Below are positions 35,548 to 46,224 of a stretch of DNA of 64,000 nucleotides, one piece after another. The notes under the pieces were generated by a model that had not been told where the DNA came from, searched no databases, and saw nothing but the letters and a program-made list of their open reading frames with translations. Source of the stretch: Ciborinia camelliae (taxonomy: Eukaryota; Ascomycota; Leotiomycetes; Helotiales; Sclerotiniaceae); the NCBI GenBank assembly GCA_025890175.1, contig JANPYM010000008.1, forward strand, positions 1,318,812 to 1,382,811, read 5' to 3'. The position numbers and the translations under genes were made by a program. Position 1 is the stretch's first letter. Each line of letters opens with the position of its first letter.

Positions 35548-38202
35548 CCTTACTCTAGCAGTAGATATTTCAATATTGAAATTTTTAGGGTTGAGATTCT
35601 AAGTGTTGATATCTCATATCTCCCTTGCCATCAAAAGAATGCTACAGAACAAAGGCACGTTAGCTAAATATAAGAATTGGTGATTTGACTCAAAAGCTTT
35701 ATTTAATGACGAAAACTGCAAGTACAAATGAGGGGAAAAAGCCTGTACTACTGAGCACCTTCCACAAAACCATATTGCTGATTATGCAAGGGACCATCTG
35801 TCAGAAGCGTCTCTATCATGTAATCGAGACGTCTCCGGGCAGAGGACATCGGGCAGCCACAAATCCGGATATAAAATTTTACTCGGGAAATAGCATAGGG
35901 TAAGAACTCGTTATACGAGATTGAATCCAAACTTCACGATTTCAAACGCAGCCAACTAGCAACGAGATGGATGTACACCCGGGTGTACTCTGTAAAGATC
36001 CACAAAGCAAAGACAGACAAAAGTGGAATTACTCAGCCCACCTTATACCTTTTAAACGACCGAAATTCTGCTTGTGGGTCGTCTCGCGGCGGGGTCCAAG
36101 AGTATGTGAAAAGTTGCAATCAGGAGGGATTCATTCACGCCCTTGTTTATCGATAGATGAATAAGTAATTTTGGCCGCCTGGGTTATTCAACTTCCTGTT
36201 TCATTATATGGCCGGAGAAATATATTACTTTCGAGGTTGAAGGTTGATTTTGCCTTTACAAAATATAAAAGGTTGCCCGTTTGAAGATTACTCTTCCTCG
36301 ACTGACTGATATCCTTATATAGGTAGCCAAGACACCAGAGGTAGAGGGAGGGAGGGCTTGAGTTTGGTGTGACTTGACAATGTTCGGAGGCTCCGTACGA
36401 CTTGCATCAATTATTCCACTGAAATGTGCACCTTGATAAAGGATTGCTGCGGAATTGCTTGAGTAGTGAGTACACAGTAAGTACAGCCGTTCCTTCGGTA
36501 CTCGGCAAATCTCACGGACAGATAGAGTGGTGGTTGATGATCTTTTGATTTCCGCGCCCCCACTAGAGTGCAGGTGAAGTTGCAGGGCAAAGGATGTCAG
36601 GATAATAATGAAAGGGGAGAGAAAGGGGGGAAAGAAGGGAAAGAAAAGGTAAAGGTAAGGTAAGGTTAAAGAAAAGGCCGCTTATTCCTGCACGACCTGT
36701 TCTGCTCTTATCGTTGTCGAATTTCGGATGTGCAAATCCTCATCCCGTGACCCAAGCAACCGTTGTACTACGGAGAAACACACCGATTGACTTGTATGTA
36801 TGCCGCAGTATGCAGTAGAACGATTCCAGAAGCAAACGACTATTAGCAGGTACTTTTAGCCGATATGTGCATACCTGCCTACCGTGGACCTTGTAGATAC
36901 ATACAGCTTACCATTCAACGCCTCGTGCTTGCTGGCATAAGCATTGCTTCTATTGTTTCGCACAGGAAAAAAACATAACAAAGAAAGGAACGAAGAAAGA
37001 AAGAGAGAGAAAGATGGGGTGGCAAAGATAACATAATATAATGGAGAAAGGAATGCTATTTTGCTTCATCGGTCGTGGAAGAAAGGAGGCCTCGGGATCT
37101 TCGAGAGCTTTGATATAATACAGTAGCAATATAGGTCTTGGGTGATCCTTCGAAGATCCAAATCGCGTCCGATTATGACATTTTATTCACCCCTCAATGA
37201 CCCCCTTCGGTAAGATACGAGTAACCATTTAAAAGGCTAGAATCTGGACAGAACCTAAATGCCATTTAGGTATTACTCAGGTATCTAGTAATGAGTATTT
37301 GCATGCCCTACCAGGAATATCGTACGATTATATGTAGCATTGTTCAATACCCCTCTGAATATCTAGTTGTTGAGATATTCTGAATATTGAAGAAGCTAGA
37401 ACCTCGATTCAACGATTAGACTACTCGAGTATGTAGGTCTTACTCGTGCTTCTACTGGTAGGGAATCAGGGCACCACACCTGGGAACTACATCCAATCTA
37501 TTCAAACTCACATGTGTCTAGCGTCTAATTAGATAGATTCGCATCCACTGTAGGTACGAGGAAGGAAAAGCCCTTGTTAAGAGATTACCAACCCAATTCT
37601 TGTACCTGTTTGAAATCAAAACTACATTACTTGACAGGTGTGCCCTGCATAAGGCAGGGGAATTCTTTGTTTCTCGACTCTGGAGACAGTAGTAGTCTGC
37701 CCATAGATCAATATTCTGCAACCCTTTCTGCAACCCCGTGCCGTAGTATCGTAGTATCGCAGTATCGACATATCTCAAGGCGTACTAGGTTCAATTCCCC
37801 TACTCCACAAGGCCACATTTTGATCGTGGGGATATTTCTGAAAGACGTTTTGCTCGCGAGGCTTCTCCCATTCTTAATCCAAACCTAATTGCCCCCCCCT
37901 CCCAAAATTTTACCAGCACTGCAATCCTGACTGTCAAGATTTCCACATCTTAACATGCCTCTCGGGACAACTATCTCTCATGGGTCATAATAAGAAATTT
38001 CTTTGACTAAAACAAAGTCAGGTGTTTTTGGAGTTTTGTGATTAATATTTGCGGATAGTACAGCACAGTACATACAGTACAACAACTTTAATTCTGGTGA
38101 CGATCTCTTCACGATAACCCACCCCGACGATGATAAGCCTTGCCAAAGATTGGCGCTACAACGACAGAACCATCTTGCCTATTCCAAATTATATATTTGT
38201 CG
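35548..38202. promoter_or_regulatory. Shared 2.65-kb region between divergent Zn2Cys6 regulators
   Basis: A large intergenic region between two regulator genes transcribed away from each other. It contains CTCCGTACG and TACTACGGAG words (36391, 36767), GGTAAAGGTAAGG and AAAG-rich purine repeats (36600-36680, 36975-37015), repeated GTAGTATCG (37742-37765), and repeated TACAGTACA (38060-38080). CGG triplets, possible Zn2Cys6 half-sites, occur but not as an obvious array. Small ORFs have no coding character. Confidence 0.5.
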
Positions 38203-38249
38203 ATGGACACAGCGGATTTATTCCGACAAGCCTTAGGCTCTGTCAATAG
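38130..38249 (+). promoter_or_regulatory. Possible overlapping upstream ORF before regulator B
   Basis: An ATG at 38130 opens a 39-codon frame that ends at 38249, beyond the main ATG at 38203 and in a different frame. If it lies in the mRNA leader it would lower main-frame translation. Whether it is transcribed is unknown. Confidence 0.4.
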
Positions 38250-41049
38250 AGCTCGAGATGCGAAGTCCCTTCGCGCAAGAGAGAGCTCACACGAAAGCGA
38301 GGATAATTCACCAAGGATCGCACATACCCTGACTGCTTGTTGTAGATGCCGCCAGGTTTGTAATACACTCGTCGTCGTATCAAGTTGTACCATAAATGTA
38401 CTAATATATTTATTGTTTTCCAGAGAAAAACAAGATGTGATCCCAATTTACCACGATGCCTGCCTTGTGAACGTGCGGGGGCAGTATGCGAGTACTTCGA
38501 TACAACAAAAGGGAAGAAGATCTCGAGGACATATGTGATAAGGCTGCAAGATAAAGTTCGGGCACTGGAGACGGAACTTAGTCAATTGGTCGAAGAAGAA
38601 GGAAATCCCCCAAACTCGGAAGATATTTTACGTCCTGGAGGATTGATCCGACTTAACGAAGATGATGAGACACCACGATACTTGGGGCCTTCAAGTGGGA
38701 TTGCGATGACTCGAATAGTGATGGAGGAGGCAAAGAAATACACAGATACCAGGAGTATTCGAGAACTAGTGCCTGAAGTGCGGCAACGTCGAACTCCTGC
38801 ACAATCACCAAATATGGCCTCGGAACGAAAGAAATCCTACCCTATGATATCCGCTGTACCGGCGCCAACATTACCTAGTCGACTAGTGACCGATAAGTTA
38901 GTTGAGGTGTTTAATCAGAAAGGTCAGTCAAGAATTTCATTCGAGCCTTTCAATTTGCCGAATCGTGAATTGCTTTACGGCATTCGTCTCTTTGCTCATG
39001 TAATTTCGAAGGATGAAGGTGAATTGAATAAAGTCTCAAGAACATGCAAATGCAAGTCTGTTCAAACTGCTAACTACGGCTTGACGAAGCGTTATCACAT
39101 ATGGCCGATTGTGAGCTCAATTTTGGCTTATGCCCTCATCTTCATTGAGACCTTCAACTCATGCAATTTTCACTAATCATCTCTTAGCCCAGTATATGCA
39201 CCCTACTTTACATGAGCCTACATTCGCCAAGAATCTTCAAGAAGTTTATGATGGGGATAACGATCCATATAAGAACTTCGTCCTTCGCATGGTTCTGGCT
39301 ATAAGTATGCAAAAGCTGGATATGCAATATGCTGGCCTTGCCGACAGCTATTATCTGGCTGCTATGGGATACATTGAAGATGTAATAAGACCGAAAGACA
39401 TCAAGACGCTACAGTGCCTTGTTCTTATCGCTCAATATTCAATGCTAACTCCCACCCGTACTGCTGTATACTATATCGTTGGGCTTGCTACGAGGCTGTG
39501 CCAACAGTTAGGCTTGGTCGAAGAAAAGACTATTACTCAAGGAGTATCACTGGGTTTAGTCGATCCACTACAACTTGACATGCGGCGAAGGCTAGCTTGG
39601 ATTGTCTTATCTATGGAGCTCGGTTTAGCTCAGTCAATGGGTAGGCCGAATGCGTTCGCGACTGGGAAAGACCATTTAGACATAGGGTTTTTTGAAACAG
39701 TTGACGATGAGTATATCACTGCTGATGGTATACTGCCCGGCCCCATGTCAGAAAAGAAGCGCCTAGCTATCCACTTCTTCCGAATGAGATTGTTACAAGC
39801 AGATATTCGGAGAACGCTCTATTTGCGGAAACGAACCGAGCCGAAGAATGAGGACCATCCTTGGTATACTCAGATGCTTCAAAGGCTGAGAGATTGGCTT
39901 GAGGCTTCTCCGGAAAGTCCTCCGTGGAGTAAAACTTGGTATGTGATATGCTAGTCACTGCTAGACACAAATCAGCTTGCCACATTCGAATACTTCATGT
40001 TTATAAATACAAGGCTGCGCTAACATAATCTTAGGTTTACTGGAAGGTATAATACAATGATAATCTTCTTGTTCCGTCCTTCGCCTCAAGTCCCCCAGCC
40101 ATCTTATCGCTCTGCAATTATGTGTTATGATGCAGCTTCAAGCAATATAGCAACGCAAAGCGAGCAAATAAAAACAGCCATGATTGATTTGACGTGGCCG
40201 TTTCTTCTGTCTCTATTCATGGCTATAAATACGATATTGTGGTCTATTTCATATTCTGAAGTACGCGCCCTTCACACGAAAGAAGAGCTGGAAGAACATA
40301 TTTCTCTAGCTCTAGAAATTGTTGCCCATTCTCGCGAACGATGGCCAGGAACCCAATCAACATCGGAACTTTACATGAAACTCACAAAAGCCTGCCTCAA
40401 AAGCTATGAACTCGGAGATAACTCGCTTTCGGCATTTTCTGCCACTTCCCCGCCATCATCGCTAACTGATGCGAACTCGCCGTCTACATCTGAACACTCC
40501 AGTGCAACCTCAGCCTCACTTCCCCATTCGCAGCACAATAATGCATATCAATCCCCTCCACAATTTGGATATGTTTTCAATCAAATGCCAGAGCAAATAC
40601 CTTCATATGATTATAGTCATCCCTTACATTCGATCCAACCCTCTTTTCGGTCCAACTCGATATTTGTAAGTCCCTCTAGTGGGCAATCTGATCGTCGATT
40701 TAGCTACTTTCCACCGGAATTCACGCAGCCACAGCAGCCACAATCTTATCCCATGCCCTGGGGCCCTGTCTCCAACACACAGCAGCATCAAATGCCAGCT
40801 CAAGCATCATTACCACCGATTCAACATTCGTTGGTAACTAATATACCCTACTTCACACAGCCTGAATACTATAACTTCCCACCCCATTTGTTCTCACAGG
40901 ACTTCGATATGGGAATCAGGTCGGGTAGTCTGAGTCAAGAGCAACAAACGGAATTGATGCACAGCTTAGAAACTGAAGGGTTAACGGAGATTGATAACTT
41001 CATGAATCACGGACCACAGTATGAACACCCCATCAAATATGAACAATAA
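38203..41049 (+). CDS. Zn2Cys6 transcription factor B (Fungal_trans domain)
   Basis: Nuclear Gal4-type regulator. Exons 38203-38355, 38424-38922, 39188-39938 and 40035-41049 give 805 aa. The zinc cluster is C46-x2-C49-x6-C56-x6-C63-x2-C66-x6-C73, perfectly spaced, with an intron after Q51. The coiled coil is RTYVIRLQDKVRALETEL. The middle homology region begins LVEVFNQKAQYMHPTLHEPTF, joined over a 265-nt intron, then MVLAISMQKLD, LVLIAQYSML, RRRLAWIVLSMELGLAQSMGRP, and LFRPSPQVPQPS across the last intron. The C-terminal 200 residues are Ser/Pro/Gln-rich with many aromatic residues, typical of an activation domain. The second intron stays open in frame for 84 codons, so a read-through isoform ending at 39176 is possible. 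Target unknown. Confidence 0.9.
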
Positions 41050-41392
41050 TCTACTTGATGAATAACCTTTGTGGTTAGGTCTTGGTCATAGGCAGACAAG
41101 TAGATAACGATGTCTGTGTTCCAGCCAGGCCTCGAGGGCTTGAATGTTTTATTGCGATTTTCCTTATTGTTGATATCCACGTTAAGATGAGCAGACGAGC
41201 TACGAAATCATTACTAGGTGTCAGGTGTCGGGTTTCACGGTGGGATCGACTTAAGAGCGTCTTGTATCCTTTTGTTATCAGTTCAATCCTCAGTTCACAA
41301 TCTGTACTGTATAGTTACCAATTGAATGCATTTCAATATTTTTCAACACCCAGAATCCATATGTTGTCATTTGAATATGATTGCGGTATCCC
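41050..41392. other. Convergent 3' gap, regulator B / HAD hydrolase
   Basis: A 343-bp gap holding two 3' ends. Nothing else seen. Confidence 0.45.
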
Positions 41393-42389
41393 TTATACTT
41401 TCTTACCCTCGGTCTCAAATGCTTCCTCTACTGCATCGGCCATTTCCCCCAAGGTACTAAACTTCCATGCATAAGCTACTTCATCCTTCAATTTTTCATA
41501 ATCCTGCCCTTCGTTTCCCCTATCGATCCAAACTCCATTCATATCCATTTTCTTCGCAGGCACATGATCAGCTCGCAAACCTAGATTGTCATTATAAACA
41601 TTCATTTAACTCATTATTTCCCTTAACATCCAGCTGTCAAACAAGACCCATCATCTCAATACCCCCTGAAATCACAATAAAACAAAACTCACTCTGCGCC
41701 GTATGTAAAATCTCTTCCTTCTTTACCCCCAAATCCTCTCCAACATGTTTTATCAAATACTCAAAATTTCTTAAATCAGGCTTATAGCTCCCGATTTTCT
41801 GGGCTGTGTAAACGGCATCCCAACCTATATCCATATTATTTTTAATGGTATCAGATATGGAAGCTTCATCGATATTCGAGAGGATGGCGAGCTTATAATA
41901 TTTGCGAAGTTTGTGCAGAGCGGCGACGGTATCGGAAAATGCGGGCCATTTGGGGATGCTTTTTGAAAAGTGCCAGGCCTCGTCTTCGAGGGCAAGAGTT
42001 GTGCGTAACGTGCCACGTTCCTCGAATATCTCGTAGCTGAAATAGACGTAGGCGAGATTGAGAATCTTGGGATAGGAAAGGTTGGGATGCTGTTTTTGGA
42101 TTTGATGTTCGTGGGCTTGGAATTTGGAGAGCGTGGAGGCGCGGTTGCTGAGGTATTGGGATTTCTTGGGTTCGGGAAGACGAGAGAGGAGGTGTTGGAG
42201 GCCGTTAAAAAGACCGGCTGGAGATAGGGGAGGGGTTGGTTTGGGAATTTGAGAGGAGGGGGGGGGAAAGGGGGGATGCAAGAAGAATAACACACCTTTC
42301 TCATCGATCAGCGTAGCATAAACGTCAAAGGACAATAATTTGAAATCCGTCAGTTTCCTCGGATCATTAGGATCTACTTTCGAAGCCAT
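41393..42389 (-). CDS. HAD-like hydrolase, type II haloacid dehalogenase group
   Basis: Cytosolic HAD-superfamily hydrolase resembling (S)-2-haloacid dehalogenases. Exons 42389-42296, 42217-41693 and 41580-41393 give 268 aa. Motif I is LLSFDVYATLID with nucleophile D22; motif II is LAILSNIDEAS; motif III Lys is in IGSYKPDLRNFEYLIKHVG; motif IV is in the last exon, around GVWIDRGNEG. The cap domain sits between motifs I and II (about 35-140). Ala replaces the usual Gly in DVYGTL. Many fungal members of this group do not act on halogenated acids, so the true substrate is open. The first intron carries long poly-C/poly-G runs. Family secure. Confidence 0.88.
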
Positions 42390-43189
42390 TTTGTGCGTAC
42401 TCGGGTGGTTTCCTTTGCTTCAATTCGATTTGATGCAGGGTATAAGGTATATTCTCCCAGTGATTTCTCAATATGGTTGTATGATACATGCAGCTATCAA
42501 CCCAAACAAGATGCAAGGATTACTTTATCAGAAGTAAATTCAGAACTTCTGGAACTCTTTTTAAACCCCTCACTAAATCTTCTGCTCACTATATATCAAA
42601 TACCAAAATCATGGCTCGTGATACTGGTGTGAGAACATAAGACGATCACGAACCCCGCACTTAGCCAGGCATCTAGGAGATCTACAGGCTCCAGTTGCAT
42701 TTAATATATGATACAACGTCAAAGGGTGCTACAGCAGGGAACTCTGAAGGTAGGCCAGCAAGGATAAAATGAGAAAATTGTATGAAATTATACGAGTTGT
42801 GTCGAGCACAGGTCGCCCGATATGCAGTGTAGATGATCTTCTCTATTTACTCCTCCGCATAATAGTCAGGGTCGGAATTTTATACATGGAACAACATAAA
42901 GTGTCATTTGTGTTGCTTAATATTCCGAATCATGATAAAATAAAGTAATTGTTGCCACTACGCTATTGGATGGCACGCTATCGCGTACATACCTATGTAC
43001 ATAATACAAATAAACGCTGATTTTGTCTACCCTCAATTCCCATCCATCCGACCCCATGTCTAAATTTGTGTGCATTGTAGCTCGTTGCTTGTCAATCCAA
43101 GATAATTCCCTGGAGGATTGCATTAGAATCTCTCATTTTTGTTACACCCCAGTTGTAAAATCATATCTCGTAAAAACTGAGGAAGATAA
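42390..43189. other. Intergenic region upstream of HAD gene
   Basis: An 800-bp gap between the HAD start and the 3' end of the conserved 801-aa protein gene. No repeat or gene worth calling. Confidence 0.45.
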
Positions 43190-45779
43190 TCAGTCGACTT
43201 CTTCCTCAATCCTCTCGAATTCCCCATTGCCTTCTCCCTCGCCATCAATCTTCAGATCCTGCATAGTAGCCTGCAGCCCATTCACTCCGCCCTTCCCCTT
43301 TCCTTTTCCCCTAACACCTCTCTTCTTTTTCTTTAGCCCAGTCCCATCACCACCCAAAGGAGCTTCTCGGATCCATCTTACGATGGCATGAGCCCTATCC
43401 GTGCTAATAGGATACTCCTTTCCGTCCTCCTGGGCCCACCGCTTCGGCATTTCTCTTCCCTCGGCCTTCCTAGCTTCCTCTTCCTGTCTCCTTTGCCTAG
43501 CTGCTACTGCCGCATGAAAACTAGCTTCGTCGTGAACACGATCATCTTCAAGTGCTTCCATAATAGCTTGCTGTTTTAATCTCTCCTTCTTTTGCGCCGC
43601 AGTTTCTTTCTGTTGACTACTCGGCGCTTGGCCAGGTAAAGGCGCGGGCGCGCAAAGGGTTTCCCAAGATGCTGCAAGAGATATCCAATTATCATTGCGG
43701 CGTATTACTTCAATCCAGTCGGCCCGGGATGGAGATCTTGCTGCTTGAAAGATAGGGTAGCCATCGCAAACGCGGGCTAGTCGCGCGACCATATGGGCGT
43801 GACGTTGGAGTTCACGGGCGGAGGTTTGCACGAGGCAGTGGCAGAGTAAAAGTGAATGAAGGGCATCGGTTAGAAGAGGGTGATATGTAAGAGCTTCGTG
43901 ACAATCGGCTGAAGCGAGTATGTGCTGAGTAGCCTCAGATTGGGATACGCGGAGTTGTTGTTTAGTTGTCAGGGTTGTGGCTGTTTCTGGGTAGGGGGGA
44001 AGATCGGCTGGTGGAGTGGCGGAGAATAAAGATGATATTTGATGGACCTTGGGCGGAGGTAGAGAAGGCACATCGGGTGGTCGAGAGGTACTAGATTGTG
44101 GCCGACTTCTTCCGTTGTGGCCAGGATGCGGAACGAGTGCATCGGAAAGTTGGCCATTACTTAATGATGCGTTGCTTTCCAGATCAAGGCCTTTCTTACT
44201 CTGTTTGCTTGGAGGTGGTCGAGAAATTTTGTAACCATTCGCAGCTAAATTTACCTTGCGTACAAATTCTTCAGTGATCTCGGCTGGAAGGCCAGGGGTG
44301 TAGTCCAGATGAGACAAATATGCTACATAATCTCTTAATGCCCTCTTCGCATTAGTCTTCACAACTTTCCGTGCCTCCAGACGATTCATATGTGCTTCTC
44401 TCTCGGCTGGGTTCATCTCGGGTGCTTGATCTGTGGTGCCATTCACACCGTTTGCCTTTCCATTAGTTGTCTCTCCTTTAGGGGACGACCAGGGAGACTC
44501 CATGGCCTTTTCTACGTCTTGCCATGAATTTAAGGGAGAAGAATCAGGTGGCAGAGCTGCATCAACGTGTTGACAGGCAATAGTCAGGTAAACACCGGCG
44601 CGATGAAACAGAAGTTGGGTCTCAAGACTACTTGGGTGGTCCTCTTCGTCTAACTTGAACTCATCTCTCCATCTACCACCGTTATGTCGCTGAGATCCAT
44701 CTGCAGCTCCATTTGCTAGCTGGATTTGCTGTCGGCCTGCCTTGTGCTGGTTCTGATAATATCTACAGACTTGTAAAGCAGAAGTAAGATCTTGCGCCGC
44801 TCCCACAAAATCTTCCTTGAATATCTTTGTAACGGCCCGAGTCCTTAATATTTCACCTTCGCTCGGCCTATCTGCGATGACTTCGTCCAGTGGTTGTAGG
44901 CTGGTACATTCTGCCAGCTGCCGCGAGGGGATTTTCTCATGAAAAAAGTGAACGTATTTGGCGTCCGAATCATTAGGATTTCTCTGCAGGACCAGCTGGG
45001 CTACATCCTCCAGTGTAGAAGCAGATTGCATGGTAGCAACACTACATGCAATCTCATCTAGATGATATGCCTTGGATAACTTTTGAGTTGCCTGTTCCCT
45101 CATCCGATGTTTTCGTTCTTTACTCAATTTCGCATTCCCGCCTCCTCCCCCAATCCCCAGACCCAGCGCCGTCCCCCCATTGCCTAACAAGCCATTGCCA
45201 GCATTGAGAGAGTTTGTGAGGGAAGATGATGTTACACCGCTGGCAGCGCGCACTGCGATATTTGTAGCGTCATCAACGAGCTGGCGAATTTTAAAGATAT
45301 CGAAGAAGACCGCGGGGTCAATCGGTCGAGGTCGAGGGAGGGCATAATTGTTATTTGCGAGAGCTTCTAGAACTTCCGGGGGCAATTGAAGCCATGGCCC
45401 ATGAAAGGAGGAGATATAACGCCAATGCCTGCGGAGAATATGTTAGTCGGATGTCCTAAGTGTAAATGCGGGACGCGCATTGAAGCAATTGAAAAAAAAA
45501 ATGACGATGCACAATTTAGCCTCATAAGTTCAGGCATAGCATCTGCGAAACCAGCCATGACATCTGCGCATAATGTGCAATGATATTTTGGTATTTTAAA
45601 TGCTTGACTTACTTGTTGCGACAAATAATAAGTGCAGATGTTGAGGGTTGTTGGGGGGACTTCGTATCTTTTGATTTTGGCATTGATGTAGTTGATGCTG
45701 GTGATGGCGCAGAACCTGTAGGAATTTGGGTTTCTGGAGAAACGCTATTGCTCTGGCTCTTATTCTTCTTCTTGGCCAT
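43190..45779 (-). CDS. Conserved ascomycete protein of unknown function
   Basis: Exons 45779-45613 and 45428-43190 give 801 aa, starting MAKKKNKSQSNS (a basic, Ser-rich leader). The intron joins ALIICRN to KHWRYISSFHGPWLQLPPEV. The conserved block that follows (about 57-130, PRPRPIDPAVFFDIFKIRQLVDDATNIAVRAASG) looks well folded and I associate it with a widespread but uncharacterised filamentous-fungal family. The middle is helical (AYHLDEIACSVATMQSAST, FKEDFVGAAQDLTSALQVCRYYQ, AKRALRDYVAYLSHLDYTPGLP, CHEALTYHPLLTDALHSLLLCHCLVQTS), suggesting TPR-like helical pairs. The C-terminus is basic (KKKKRGVRGKGKGKGG) followed by an acidic end. No membrane segment. Function not assigned; gene reality and start are well supported. 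Confidence 0.86.
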
Positions 45780-46224
45780 AATTAAGATATATTTCCAATT
45801 GTATCGGATATGGATAGTTCATGGTACTACGTCCTGAGACAAAATTTGGTTGATAGCACAAACAATTTCAACCGAGATTTTTGCACGCTACGAAGAGAAC
45901 ATAGAGTATGTTCATCGTCCAGATGATAGTTGTTTCCCTTGAGGGAATATTCAATATGAAAGCACGGTAGGGCTTTTAAAATCATATTTCATTATTTAGG
46001 ACAAGTAATTACGACTATATAAAACATCACCTCGTAACTTCTACTTCTTGCTCGCTACTGATCTTCTGAAGCCGACTCGCGCTAGGGATATACCAGAAGA
46101 TTCAACACGAGGAAAACGCCAATGCCACCACGCAACGCTATGATTTCCACCCGCTCAATGCACAAAACCTATGGATATTAAACGTGATAATATGATAATG
46201 AAGTATTTCGTGCCTGGCTACTGT
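45780..46224. other. Intergenic gap upstream of conserved protein gene
   Basis: A 445-bp gap that holds the promoter of the conserved protein gene and the 3' end of VPS9. Nothing else seen. Confidence 0.45.

Noticed and set aside
37780..37810. tRNA B-box-like word GGTTCAATTCC
   Set aside because: No T-stem pairing, no matching A box upstream and no acceptor stem, so not a tRNA.
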